Positions 29,206 through 42,162 of a stretch of DNA of 64,000 nucleotides are shown piece after piece. Below the pieces are notes generated by a model. It searched no databases, was not told the origin of the DNA, and worked only from the letters and a program-made list of their open reading frames with translations. Source of the DNA: Paramecium octaurelia (taxonomy: Eukaryota > Ciliophora > Oligohymenophorea > Peniculida > Parameciidae); contig CAJJDP010000103.1 of assembly GCA_905182995.1 (NCBI GenBank), positions 310,001-374,000 of the forward strand. Reading direction: 5' to 3'. A program made the position numbers and the translations under genes. The first letter of the stretch is position 1; each line of letters begins with the position of its first letter.

Positions 29206-29758
29206 TCATTATTTTTTACTAAAGAGAGCGTCTGTTAGATTGTCAATAGCCTCTTTCAATTTTGAAATTTCAAAACTAGTAGTTTCTTTGAAAATGAATT
29301 TATTTTTGAATTTCTTGGAGTCCAATCCTAGTACTTTGATAAGATCGTCTTTGTTGAATCTATTCTTCTTGTCATTCTTATTGAAGAGGAATAGAATGGG
29401 AATGGCACTTTTTTTGATTAAATCGTCATTCAGCACTTCTTCAATCAGATGTCTTTATAAATGGAATCTAATGGTATGAGTTCGTATGCTACCTGTATTC
29501 TGAGTCACTGGTGTCGATGACATAGATCATAGCTTGGACATCCTGATAGAGAATCCTCCAACTTGATCTATGACGCCCATTTCCAGACATATCGTAGACT
29601 AGACAATACTTTCCTATTTTGGGACAAATAACATAGTGGATCTCCATGGTGGGAGTTGGGAATATCTCCATTCTTTAACTATTGGAGAGTGTGCGCAATA
29701 GACTGGTTTTGCCTGCATTGTCTAATCCAACACAAATGGCACTAAATGCAACTTACAT
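29206..29758 (-). CDS. ARF-family small GTPase, ARL6 (BBS3)-like
   Basis: A 175-residue GTPase with one 25-nt intron. G1 is GLDNAGKTSLL; the switch 2 region reads DMSGNGRHRSSW, where most ARF/ARL proteins have D-x-GG; G4 is NKND. The DMSG-x-GR pattern and following helix point to ARL6, the small GTPase that recruits the BBSome to ciliary membranes. Unlike classical ARL6 the start reads MQV, so the Gly-2 needed for myristoylation is missing; an upstream exon could supply it, but only 11 bases separate this ATG from the divergent gene. GTPase identity is certain; the ARL6 assignment is likely, not proven. Confidence 0.82.
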
Positions 29759-29769
29759 TTATTAAATTA

Positions 29770-31825
29770 ATGAGTAATCGCAAGACATACGGTAATAAGT
29801 AAACGAGAATCTCTCTGGGAGAGATAGACGAAATGTTCAATGATGCTGAATTCAGTCAGGCTGTGAAGGACACGTTCAAGAAGTAATCGAGCACGGTGAG
29901 ACATGATGGTCCAACCCAAACAACAAATATGTTTTATTAGAAGCCAACGATTTCCCAGATTATGAGATTGAGAGCCAAGGGATCTCACACAGGAACCCGA
30001 TGTCCTTCACTAAAGAAGGAGGAACGCAAAACCAGATGGGCTAGTTTAATCAGTGAGGGTAGAACAGAACATCACAAAAGGATACCATCTGAAATAGAGA
30101 ATATCCCAATTTGTGCCTAATATGAGCAGTATAGTTTCCTTTGTAGAGAGCACGAACAATTGATTCAAAATTTGAGTGAATTGCCTCAATCAATTAAAAT
30201 GATGCTCTACTCCAATATGTACGAAGTTCAAAGAGCCAAGATGTGCGAAAACAAAACTATCTTGGATGAAAAATTCATCTTCACTCTATTCAACACTCTC
30301 TAACAATTGGACAAACAGATAATTGAACCCTTGCATTAGTAGACCAGACCTGTGTTGAATTTCAAAATGCACTTTGTTTAAAATGCTGTGAACATCATCT
30401 CAGAGACCATTGTGTAGAGTGTTCGAGAAGCCTTGAGACATGACACGAGGTTGGGTATCTTTTTGGAAGGCTTCTGCAAATTCTGGATAGTGTTGATTGA
30501 CATCCAATTGCAATGGATGGGAAAGAGTTGCGCTGATTACATCGAGGCTCAAGTCAAGGAGTTCAAGGAACAATTCAAAGAGGCTGTGGCTTAGAAGATC
30601 AAAGTGGAAGATCAGATGATTCAGATGGATAAGGAATTTAAATCTATGGAGGCTCAATTCATTCGTAAACATGAATACTTATAATAACAGTTGTTGTCGG
30701 TCTAACAGGAATATCAAGATTACATAGTGGCAGTTCAGTAAATGAGTGATCTTAAAATAGCAGAGGAGAGAATGAACTCAGTTGGATTGAAGGCTTTGGA
30801 ATTGGAGAGCATGTTCAAATAATATGATAAGGTAGTCTCTCAACATTCATTTGTATTCTAAAAAGACATCAAAGAATTGGGAACTGCTCTGATACAATAG
30901 AAAAAGTAGAACTAACCACTTCCAATGAAACATCAGGAGGCATAAATTAGGTTGGGATGTCCAAAATTGCCAGAGGAGAATTACTAATTGCATTAATTGA
31001 ATTCCATTGGCATTTTTATGTAAGTGCATCCATTTTAGATTCTGTATGAAGTCAATAAGGAATTGGAGATGGATTATCCAATGTTATTGGGCAACTTCCT
31101 GGATTACTTGTCTCAAATTGGAGAGATCTAGGCTCATGTTTGTAGGATCTTTATTGATTGGGTGGGAGAGGAGGATAAGTTGAATGCCATCTTAACCTAC
31201 TTTAGCGAATGCGATCTCGATATACCGATCAATCTATTGTACGCCATCATCTTTGGGATCCGTGAACATAGGCAATTGAGTTCGGTCTCTCTCAAGAAGT
31301 TACTCAAATATTACAAGGAATTGCAGGAGGAACACGATTATCAATTGAATGAGCATTTCACAGTTTCAGAGGCACATCCTTATTTTTAATTGATGTTTTC
31401 AGAGGAATTCAATGAGAAGATCACTAATAGTTAGAAGCAATCGATGACTTTGTTGGAACTATTATTGATGTTATGCCAACACTTCCTGATGATTGAGAAC
31501 AAGCAATGGGCTGGGTGGTTGTATAAATAGGAAATCGAATCTGAGGATTTGAATATGAATGTGGTACTGTATTATTATTAAAATTATAATTAAGATCAAA
31601 TAATTCATTGAGTTGCGTGCGCAATTGAATCGGCCACTAGAAGAGAGCCTCAAATTAGTGAGACAACTCTCCTTGCTCCACCCTGACTTGTTTTATAAGA
31701 GCAAGCAAGCTCCCCTGGAGAGGATGAAGGCCTCGGTGCGGAAGGTGCAGCGGAAGAACTCGCAACGATCTCCTCTCAAGCGATCAAGCATTACTTTGAT
31801 TAAAGCTATAAGTATGAAAAAGTGA
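29770..31825 (+). CDS. Unknown coiled-coil protein, 674 aa
   Basis: One 31-nt intron (close to the 3' end, about 31563-31593) restores frame; 674 residues. I do not recognise a domain. A central helical region (about 250-380) has heptads rich in Gln, Glu and Lys; before it lies a hydrophobic helical block containing WIVLIDIQLQWMG. The C-terminal tail is basic and Ser/Arg-rich. Codon usage is clearly less A/T-rich here than in the neighbours (many TTG, GAG, AAG and ATC codons), as in the following VPS15 gene, which suggests good expression or constraint. Its start is 11 bases from the divergent ARL6-like gene and its stop is 18 bases from the VPS15 start. Confidence 0.75.
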
Positions 31826-31843
31826 TTTATTAATTATATAAAA

Positions 31844-34800
31844 ATGGGGAATACTTTGATTGAGGACAAAGGCAAAATCAATCTGATGAAGGCTTTCGAA
31901 ACCTACAACACAGAGTAGGAAATAGGCACTCGTTAGACTCTATTCTTCGAGAATAAATTGTTCAAGACTTTGAGTTATAAATGGCATCAACAAACTCTTC
32001 TATTGAAGGTGCATCTGATGCGTAAACAAATCACCCTCCAGGAATTGCACATCCACACTCAAAATTTCCAATATCTGATTGATCAATTGGAACCCTTCCC
32101 AAATCTGATGCCATTCCACAACCTCATCAACTTTGGCAGCACTCCCAAACCGCAAGCCTTTGAAATGCATTTTGATTGCAACAAAGAATACTTGGCAGTC
32201 TCCAGACAATTCCTATACATAACCTTGGAAGAACGATTGCAATCGAATTACAAATTGCCCAAATGTCTATTGAACTTTTACGCCCTGCAACTCTTGAATG
32301 CAGTCAACACACTCCATAAACGCAACTTGTATCATGGACACATCCGTTCCTCCAATGTGCTCCTAACCAGTCTGGATTTCCTGGTCCTGACTGACTTTGC
32401 CTCATATAAGCCAATCTTTTTAAATGAATTGGAAATCATTAGAAACATCTACAAATCATCAATCCAGAAATGCACTTTGGCTCCTGAAAAGTATTCTGAC
32501 CTACTGGAAGTCCAATACCTCAACAATTTAACCAGAATCCAAGTGATTCCCATGTAAGCCATGGACATGTTCTCAGTAGGCTGTGTATTGGCAGAGATCT
32601 TCACAGGCGAGAGTCTCTTCTCTCTTGAACAACTGCTGCAATTCAAGAAGGGAGAATATGAACCAATCATAAAGGTCGATGGAATCATTGGCGATCTAAT
32701 ACGCAATCTGATCTCACTCAACCCAGAAACCAGATACAATTCAGAGTAAGCCTTAAGTCTGTTCTGCAACGAAATCTGCTCAAGTCAAACCTATGAATTG
32801 CTCCAATACATCAGCGTAGCATTGAATGTCAATGGTTATTTCATGTAGCCTGATGCTCGCATTGCCTTACTTCGCAAGGTCATTGCCACTATAGAAAGGA
32901 AACAGTTCCTTTACTCACTTCCCTTGCCTATGTAATTTATCAATTTAAGTAAATTCAATTAGATTTGCAAGGATTTTGAATTTCCACGCAAAATAGTTTA
33001 AATACAATTCACCAGTGGTGCAGGCATGGATGAAATCATTGGCAACTCACTTGAAAACTCAGGCAACCTGATTCAAAGGGAATTCAAAGAGGTGCACTAA
33101 ATTACCTAATCAGTGTCAATGCAAGTGTCAATGGTTCAAAAGCTTAAACAATCGATTCAAAAACAACCTGAATTGCAAGAACACAGGTAGAACTTGAGGA
33201 TGAGCACATTTACTAATGTCGACATCAGACAGAACAATCAGGAATACATTATAGTAATCTTGTGGATCTCCAATCAAATCAGGAATTCGAGATTCATGCA
33301 AACCAGATTATGCGGATTGGAATTGATAGAATTCCTATGCTAATATATTGATGATGAACTCATATACTATTTTCTGATGCCGTGTTTGGGAATCCTGTGT
33401 GAGGACTCAGATTCCCAAGTGCAATTCTATGCTTTCTCCATCATGCTCAACCTGCTCAAGAACATCAAGAGCCCTCCACAATCATCCACTGACACACTCA
33501 TTTTCAAATTGTACATCTGGGAACAAATCAAGAACAGGATGAATGACATGAGTGCCAATCATCAACTGGCTCTGAAGATTGGAGACATTGCAGAAATACT
33601 ACACAAGTATAACCGACAGGAGGAAAAGATTCTGTTCCTGTAAATCATATAGAAGAAGTTCCAGGAGAACAGGATCAACGAACTCACCATCATCATATCG
33701 AAGATCTATGAAGTGCTCAAATATTACGAATGTAATCAAACTCTAGAGATTCTGACACTTCTCATCTCTCAATTCAACAACATTAATCTTAAGATAGCCT
33801 TGCTAGATGTCTATTTGGATATCTACAAATACTATTCCAACACTGAAAATAGTGAGTTGCTCCTCTATTGTCTCCAATTCAATACGAGACAAGAGAGTGC
33901 TCTGTTTCGCATCATCCGTTTCGTCAGGTAGGCCACCGAAGAGAAACTCCTACAGTTCAAAAAGATCGTTTCATATGTGAAGGAAATCTCCCCTTTGATT
34001 TTGCACCACAACAGATGGATTAGAGACGAAGCCAAAGAATTCCTCACCATCTTGCTCAACAGGTACAGTAGCAAGGAGATCTTCTTCCTTTTTCATCCAC
34101 ATGTTAAGAAGTACTTGAAGTTGGATGTCCCAACCATCACCTTCGAGGTCTTCACCTCACTGGTCCAAAAACCTATTTGCACTAAATGGTTCGATCAGAA
34201 AAACCAAAATGAACCAAGGTATCCATCCTTAACAGAAAGGGAACTCTACAATTACAACAATTATTATGAGGATTATTTTAAGAAATCAAAGAACATCCAG
34301 GAGACAGCTGTCTAACAGTAGATTTAGAAGGCACAGTATCCAATAGCCAAGATAAATCAACGAGTCAATGATTTTATCGAAGCTGCTTTCCGTGTTGGAT
34401 TGGTGCAATTAGACTAGAATAAGTGGGAAGACTTCTCGAAGAAGGGCAGTAAGACATGGGAAGATTTCATTTAATACGTCAGAATCAACAATGGATTTGA
34501 TTTATCGAATAAACAAGACAATCTGTTGACGAAGAAGAAGGTGAAATTTTTATAGGAATTACAATTGTAATTGCAATATCACATACCTCAATCCAGCACT
34601 CAGTGGATCAACTTGTTCAATTACAACATCATAGCCAATCAGATCTATATTAAGTCATCACAACTGCAAATTTAGGATATCCAATTCCAAAGAGTCCTAC
34701 AACAACCGATTGCCAGACCATTCAAAATTGGCAACTAAATTGTAACCACGATCTCTGAACACAAAGGCATTGTTACATCCTTGCAGAAGTTTGGAGATCA

Positions 34801-36120
34801 AAGGAAATTCATTTCTGGTTCATATGATGGGACAGTCAGAATATACGATATGAAGAAGATAGAAGATGATTTTACCAATGGAAGTGTTGCTCAGATACGC
34901 GTAAGTGAAGGGGATGTGCAGAGTAGAATCTCCGCCTTATGTGCATTGGAAGGAACTGACAGCTTTGTGGTTGGCACCAATACTGGGAGTGTGAGTCTGT
35001 ACACAAATGATCGTCATACGAGCACATTTCTGAAGGGGGATTCAGAAATCAGGAAGATCGTTGATTAGGAGAACACATTCATGTATGTGACAGAGAAGGG
35101 CACTCTCAAGATTGAAGACATTCGTAGTAGGAATGGATAGAGCTTCAATATTGGAAGACAACGCGGATTGGTTTCAAGCATGGTACATGATAATTATACT
35201 ACTTTAATTGGTACCATTAATGGTTACTTGATTTTATATGACATTAGAAGTACCATGATTGTCAATTTGTTCTAGTTATTGAATCATGACGATCAAGCAT
35301 TGCCAATATTCAGTTTGGCTTACATGAATAGAGTGTCTTAATTTGAGGGAATGAACAGTGACAGTTCGAAGTTGGTAGGCATTGGATATTAATCCAATAA
35401 TAATGAAGTGGGATTTTGGGATTTGAATAAGTAGAATGAGGATTTGAATCCCGCACTCTTCCTGTATTGTTCAGATAAGAAGCACCCTATAATAGAGACT
35501 CCCAGATTGTAATCGGTATTGAAGTCTGAACAATTCATAAATCATAACAACAATTTGTCCACGCAATGCCACTACGACTTCTTGAATAAGAGTTATTAAG
35601 TTGATTTGATATCGTATTTGAAAGACCCTTTGACATCGTCGGAGAGATTGGCTAAAGATCGTTGGTTGCGTGGTACCAAGAATCTGTATATCAATCTGAA
35701 ATCAGCCTTTGAATGCAAGAGTACTGTGACTTCATTGATCTGCTTGACGTCTCGGATTGACAATCAGAGACAGGAGAACACGTTCATTACTGCAAGTACA
35801 GACAGAAGCATACAGAGTTGGACATTGAATAGTGATGTAGCCAAATAGCAGGACAAGAACAATGACAGGGTATGTTGATTATGGTATTGTAGGAATTCCA
35901 AACGAATATTATAAGTTCGCCCTTCAATTCAATTCGGAAGTTCAAGCAGTGTCCAAGTGGGGATGTCTATGTGATATAGGATTACGAATTCAAAAACCAA
36001 AGCAATTCTGGCAATTCCTTTGAGCACAAGGACTGCGTCACAGACATGATATATTTAGACCATGAAAATAGTTATTTGGTTACTGCCAGTCGGGATCATA
36101 CGATAAAGATATGGAAATGA
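31844..36120 (+). CDS. VPS15: VPS15 (PIK3R4) regulatory kinase-like subunit of class III PI3-kinase
   Basis: 1417 residues with one intron (35870-35892). It starts MGNTL, a good N-myristoylation site as in other VPS15 proteins. A kinase-like domain (about 25-300) contains HGHIRSSNVLLTSLDFLVLTDFASYKP; the catalytic loop lacks the canonical HRD, as is usual in this family. A long HEAT-repeat region follows (ILCEDSDSQVQFYAFSIMLNLL, SPLILHHNRWIRDEAKEFL). The C-terminal 450 residues form a WD40 propeller (SGSYDGTVRIYD, ITASTDRSIQSW) ending in TASRDHTIKIWK. The order is diagnostic. VPS15 scaffolds VPS34 and Beclin on endosomes and autophagosomes. The call is very secure. Confidence 0.95.
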
Positions 36121-36150
36121 ATGAAAATATTATAATAAGAAATTTAATTG

Positions 36151-36771
36151 ATGGCAGATCTATGTCAAAACTGCAAACACAAACAGTTGAGATCTCGAAT
36201 GATCGGCAAGAAATTCTCATCTAACATTCTAAATCAGATCTAATAGATACGATCTCCACGAAACCTCGATCATCCTTACATTAATGTCATTGAATATTTG
36301 CAGAGCATCCACAAGAAGAAAGAAGAAAAGCCAAAGGAGAGTATCCAGTGTCATCGTCTGAAAACCCATACTTCAAAGCAAAAAACAGAAGTGTAAATGG
36401 AAGATGCAGCCACAACCACATCTCGTTTGGATTAATTCCCAGCGAATTTCTACATCCCTCGAGGTGCAGTGGCTAGCAAAGTAATGAGCAGTGCATTTTA
36501 CAAAATGAAACGCATGTGTTCCTATTCGAGGGAGGAATCCAAAAGGAGGAATCTAGAGATCGGCCCCATGTTTAATCAAGTTTCGAAATTCGTGTAACCG
36601 ATGAGGCCAGGCACTGTGAGAAGTGTCAATTCCAAGATGGAGGAGAGATTGGGAGCAACGTCGACCAGTGCCAGACAGGAGATGTTGAGATAGAGCAAAT
36701 CAGAGATGCAATTGAGATTGCCAGTTTCCAATAAATTGAGTGAGGTGCAATCCTTGATGAGGAGGGAGTGA
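36151..36771 (+). CDS. Unknown basic protein, 206 aa
   Basis: Single open frame of 207 codons, no intron. Not recognised. The N-terminus has MADLCQNCKHKQLRSRM, with a Cys-x2-Cys pair but no second pair nearby. The whole sequence is rich in Arg, Lys and Ser and low in hydrophobics, suggesting a disordered, cytoskeleton- or nucleic-acid-associated protein. It sits tandemly 30 bases after VPS15 and 79 bases before VPS8 and has the same milder base composition. No signal peptide or membrane segment. Confidence 0.7.
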
Positions 36772-36850
36772 GTGAGATCAATTAATTATTTATTACTTAT
36801 TCTTATTGATCTGAGAGTTCTTGGGGGATTTATTTTAGAATAATAATTAA

Positions 36851-39800
36851 ATGTATTATCTAAATTACGAGGTATTGCGGAGTAGATATTAGCAATTTAC
36901 GCAATTCAACATTCTCGAGCAACTTGAATCGATCTATCAATCTCTTAAGGTAACACACCATATTTAGAACTAAAAAAGCTCTCCTTGGAGTCCAGAGATA
37001 GGAATACTTTCTTTTAGGATAAAGTGCAACAATAACCAGATTGCTTTCAAGTGAATCCCATTTATGGTTTTGCACAACAAGCAAATGAATTGTATGGCAG
37101 TTATGGACAACCCACCCAACTGTGCTTCTATATGCATCGTCAAAAGAGGTTTCTAATGATTGGCACCCAACATTCAGTGATCATCTGCATTGAAGTGGTA
37201 AATGGGAGAGTGGAGTCCATCCAAGCCATACTCAACGCAGGAGAACGATAGACCAGATATGGCTCTGTGTTGGCAATTCAATGTTGGGAAAAGTACATGT
37301 TGGTTGGTTTTGAAAGAGGAGACATTCAATTATACGAAGTAGGTCGCAAATGGGAACGCTTGCATCACGAATCCAAATTGCATTCTGGCAAAGTCGTGTA
37401 AGTCCTCTTCATACCCTCCTCCACCATTGAAGCACTCTCCCTGGATGAACATGGTGTCATCTACAAACACGCTTTCACAGTGATGACAGTCATGGACAAA
37501 TACATTGTCACTCATTCCAAAGACAAAATCTACAAGAACGGCAAAATCTATCACATCAAACGCAACCCCCAATAACCAAAATAAAAGCAATCCTCTTGGT
37601 GGAATAATGCCAAAAACATCTTCAAAAAAGATGAAGAAGTCAGTGAACTCACCGATCCCTCTGTCAGACACTCCAGCGATACAGATGGCCAATTGACCAA
37701 GTTCGCTCTGGACATTAAATTGATGCCTGAAGCCATGACTCAGTAACTCAATCAAAATATCCAACAAGTGGTCATTGCTGCAGTCCTATATTCTAATCGC
37801 GTTGAAATTCTCAAATTCTATAAAGGTAACACCACTGTATTCATCAATCTAGGCTCACTCAAATGCGAAATTGTTTACACTCTAAAAAGAAACACCTTCT
37901 CAATTGATACTCCCCAACAGGACAACACTGAGAGTGGAGAACTATCCTGGGGAGAGGGGTACTTCCAAAAGTCATATCAGAATGCCAAATTGTTGTGTAT
38001 AAGATGGGGTGACTTATTTCATTTAGTCAAATGCATGAACATAGAAGACGAACTTGAAATTGTAGAAGGGTAATATAATTTAAATATTTACCAAGTGCTG
38101 TTTACAAGATGGAGAAAGAGAAAGGCAACATAATAAAGAGTTCATTTTTAACAAATAATATCATTTATGCATTTTCAGATTCGAATTGGGTTGCTTTGAT
38201 TCATACAACCTAATTTTAGTTTGCCAAGCAGGATGATGGAATAGTTATTTTGGAACCTAAATCCAGGATGCTATCCAAAGAAGATGTTGAACCTCAAACG
38301 GCTGAAATTTCTGTGTCTTATGAGGGTCCAAGCAAACCTTGTCAAGTGTAAATATATGAGAACGGCATCGTTTCATTGAGGAAGAATAACATTTTAATTG
38401 AGAGACTATAAACTTGGAATGAATATCTGGAAGACTTAATTGAGAAGAACCAATGGGAGAAAGCTATGCACTAAGGAATGCTCATCTACCAAGGATAAAT
38501 TAAAATCCTCAGTGAGATTGCCTCCTCTCTGTCAGCACGTTAAGAATAGATGAGTCAGATGTTTCAGAAGATCGCCTTTACTCATATTATGTTTGCTCTG
38601 AAACCCTTGGATATTCCATTATCTTAATAGGAAAAAGAAAACAAAATAAAAAAGACAATTGAATTCCTACTCAGAGTTGATAACATGTCATATGCTTTAG
38701 TTGTGCTGAAGGATTTCTTCAAAGACATCCAATAGATGAAACTGTATTTCACTTGTTTGGATCCCTTCATCAAAAATAAATAAATTGCAGTCATTCCTGA
38801 GTCCTTCTTTGTTGATTATGTGAACTTCTATTAAAATGACAAAGAGATGATACAACAACTCATACTACAATTAGATTTACATCAATAAGAACCTACGCTT
38901 CTAATTAAGGTCTGCATGGATTATCACTTGTATAAGGCCATGATATACCTGTGCACAAAGTAAGGAGATTTCATCACTGGATTAATGAAATTGATGAATC
39001 TTTGGGAAAATAAATGTTAATCAGAATAGAGAGAGCATTGTAATATTGAGAAGGAGAAGTTGCGTCAATTCAGAATTAAGTTAGGCTATAATATTTTGGC
39101 ATATGTTCGTATGTGTGTCAAGGGAATCAATATCTTGGGAGAACGTGTGCCACATAACATCTATTTTGATATGCTAAGGGGATTAGTATCCTTCATTTTT
39201 AATACAGAAAACCTTAAACAATTCATACTTATTGATATTCGGCTATCACTTCAACTGCTTATGCAATTCATGCAACATCACATTTACACTAACATCAAAT
39301 CAGCCACACTCCCTGGAATCAAATTTGAGATCATTGATCATGTTCCTGAAATCCTGAAATTGATGCTCAGTGCCATTGAAAATACTAGACAAGAAATCAA
39401 GACTCAAGAACACTATCAAATGATATACAATGACAAGACCTAACAATACCAATAAATCAACCTCGCTGAATAACTTAACCACTTCTTGTTATTCTACTCT
39501 CAATTACTCATGTAATTCCCAACACAATTGACTCAATAATTCAAGGAGAAGCTATTCATAGATCTTCTCTCTCCATCCTATTTTTAAACCCTGAAACAAT
39601 ATAACTTCAATACCCAAGATTTAGATCCTATTTACTTAGAATCCTACGAAGTCAATAAAAACGCCTATTTGATTCACATCTATGATACGAGTCAATTGAA
39701 TGATATCCCCCTTGTATTTGATGAGAGCACCCAATATCCTGAATTCCGAGCTTTTCTTATCTATAAACAAAAAGATTATTTTGCTTGCATTCAGGACTAT

Positions 39801-41238
39801 TTTCTAATGTCAAACTCGATAATGAAAAGAAACGTATTCGAAGTCGTAGAGCGACTCTTGATTCATAGTGATGAGTAATTCCTCATGCATTTATAAGAGT
39901 TTATTATCGATAATTGTGATGCATTAATGACGATTAGTTAACAATATACAAATCGAATATTCAAGGAATACTTCCATGATGTCGAATTGCAAAGGAAAAT
40001 TATTCAGAAACTAGAGAAAACCCCTCAAAACCAATTGCATTACCTTAAATAATACATAAAGAATGAGAAAGCCTCTGATTCAATCAGATTGCTCTACCTT
40101 GAACTTCTGTGTTAAAGAGCACCTAAGGAAGTGCTGAAGGATGTCTAGAATGGAGATTTCCCTTTGGATGATGCCTTGGCAATCTGCGAAAAACACAAGG
40201 TATATAATGCTGCTGCCTATTTACTCCAAAAAAATGGAGCCATCTAGAAGGCTCTGGATATGTTGACATTGCTATTCATCAATAGATTGAAGGATTCTCA
40301 TAAGTCATTTGCCAGATCAAAGACCATATCGGAAGCTGATTCTGAGGACATTTTTGAGAAATTGAATTACATCATCGATCTCTGTTCTAAGATAGAAGAT
40401 GACGGTTATTGGTTTTAATTTTTAGACTCTTTTTTCAAATAGCATAAACTAGAGTAATTGACTGACGTGAAGGTTCCAGAAATCTTAAGAAAATTGCATG
40501 GAGACATCGTTTCTGAGGTCTTCTTAGCCATGTCTAAATGCATAGAGTTGGAGAAATTGTTGAATGTAAAATTAACATAATATAGTAGAAAATGCATTAA
40601 CATTATGGATCCATTCCACTGAGAGTTTTTCTCAAGACCAATTAATCCATCCAAGAAAAGTTCGCCTTTGAATTGCCTTCCTACAATATTGCTATGCGAT
40701 AGACTGATGTCACTTACAAGGCTTTAAACAAGAAACTCTTCCAGTAGATGAATCAAGGAGTCTGTGTAGATAGATTTTGTGGGGAATGCAATGATCGAAT
40801 CACTAAATGCACCAAGGCTGTGGCTTTTTAATGTGGACACAGTTTCCATTAGGAATGCTACATTGAACTTCATGGGAACAATTAGAAGAGCTTCAACAGT
40901 TTGAAATTGAAAAATCAAAAGGTTTTTTAGGAATGCTTCATCTGTTTGGAAAATAATGAGAAATACAGTATTTATATATACATAATTCATTTTAGTTGCA
41001 CATCTAGTTATTTAGGCTAGTTTGAAGAAACTGAAGTTCGATTTTGATAAATATCTACACAGATAGGCTCATGTGGTGCCAGAATCAAAGCAGGTTGTCG
41101 TGCAATACAACAAGACGGAGAGGAGGGAAAAGGCCATCAAGAAATTGAAATAGGATGACTTTAACAAATTGTATATAAGAGAGGTAGAGATCAATTTAAT
41201 CTATAATATAGTCTTCATTAAATTGGAAGGATTGGTGA
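36851..41238 (+). CDS. VPS8-like subunit of the CORVET endosomal tethering complex
   Basis: Five introns (36950-36978, then 26, 23, 28 and 28 nt) leave exactly 1418 codons. The N-terminal third has beta-propeller features (LMIGTQHSVIICIEV, LVGFERGDIQLYEV, LSLDEHGVIYKH), the middle is alpha-solenoid with LAICEKHKVYNAAAYLLQ and GAIQKALDMLTLL, and the C-terminus holds a RING-like finger (about 1280-1345: CGECNDRITKC, CGHSFHQECYIE, CFIC). Propeller, solenoid and C-terminal RING is the plan of VPS8, VPS41, VPS11 and VPS18; the solenoid motif and RING favour VPS8. Function: tethering of early endosomes with Rab5. Class-C/CORVET identity is good; the exact paralogue is less sure. Confidence 0.78.
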
Positions 41239-41295
41239 AAATAAAGAATAAAAATTGTGTAAGAACTTTGAATTTATCTTAAATTAATTTATTTA

Positions 41296-41628
41296 ATGGG
41301 TTGTTGCCAAAATTCACTAAGGTGTTCAGACGAACTACATTTGGATCATGTAGGCTTCTAATTTTCACCCAAATCCTTGAGCATGGCTCCTCTCTCCAGC
41401 AATCTAATTAAGGGAGATACTGATGAAATCATGGAACAAATGGAATGCCTTCAGAGTACTTGCGAGGAAAAGGGCTTACTAGAGAAGCTGAGGTCAAACA
41501 ATATCACCAAGACCAGTAGTCTCAACTTGAAGGAGGAGGTGATCATCGATTTGCGATAAGCTCCCAGTCCTTCCAAAAAACAGATGACCAATAAGAACTT
41601 AAACAACAAATTTATTGGAATGCTGTGA
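41296..41628 (+). CDS. Small MGCC-type putatively acylated protein A
   Basis: An intronless gene of 110 residues. It begins MGCCQNSLRC: Gly-2 suits N-myristoylation and the adjacent cysteines suit palmitoylation, so the protein should sit on the inner face of a membrane. The middle is acidic (GDTDEIMEQMECLQSTCEEK) and the end is NKNLNNKFIGML. No known domain. The next gene downstream is a clear paralogue sharing the MGCCQ start, a V/I-I-I-D-L/M-R element and the KNLN-x-KFIGML end. The frame is short, but the paralogue makes it convincing. Confidence 0.8.
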
Positions 41629-41747
41629 GGAAAAACTCTCCCAACTTTGTAGTTACACTTATCATGAGTATTTATGTCATTGATATACACTCTCTTAATT
41701 TCGATTTTATTAATTTAAAATCAATTTCTCAAAGCTATCAAAAGATA

Positions 41748-42162
41748 ATGGGATGTTGCTAAGATAGACCTAATACAACCCTCAGAGCCAACGAACTGAG
41801 ACCCTTGACCAAGGCTCCATCTCTTGTCCTCACTCACAAGGCCCAAGTGATGGAACCAATGAAGATCTCTATTATTGGAGACATCGATAAAATGGATTTC
41901 ATGGATGAATTCCCTCAACCCATGCCATCCATCACGCAAATCGATTCCAAATGTGTCGCCAAACAAATGTCCTCCCGTGAATTTAAGGAAACCAGAGACT
42001 TGGTAATGGAATTATTCACTATCGTTTTAGAAATTAACATAAATATCGGAAACCATTATTATCGATATGAGATCAGGTACATTTCTCCAGAGTCCCCTCA
42101 AACCAATGTCGGAGAGGCACTCCAGCAAAAACTTAAATTCTAAATTCATTGGGATGCTCTGA
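41748..42162 (+). CDS. Small MGCC-type putatively acylated protein B
   Basis: 128 residues after removing a 28-nt intron (42003-42030). It begins MGCCQDRPNTTLR and ends SSKNLNSKFIGML, mirroring its upstream neighbour, from which it is separated by 119 bases. The intron model was checked against the paralogue: only this junction brings the shared C-terminus into frame. The middle is acidic and Met/Pro-containing (IIGDIDKMDFMDEFPQPMP) with no cysteine pattern or domain I know. Likely a tandem duplicate attached to membranes through N-terminal lipids, possibly in cilium or cortex; that location is inference. Confidence 0.8.

Noticed and set aside
31844-41238. VPS15 and VPS8-like models both being exactly 1417 residues
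   Set aside because: The sequences are unrelated and the intron sums differ; coincidence.
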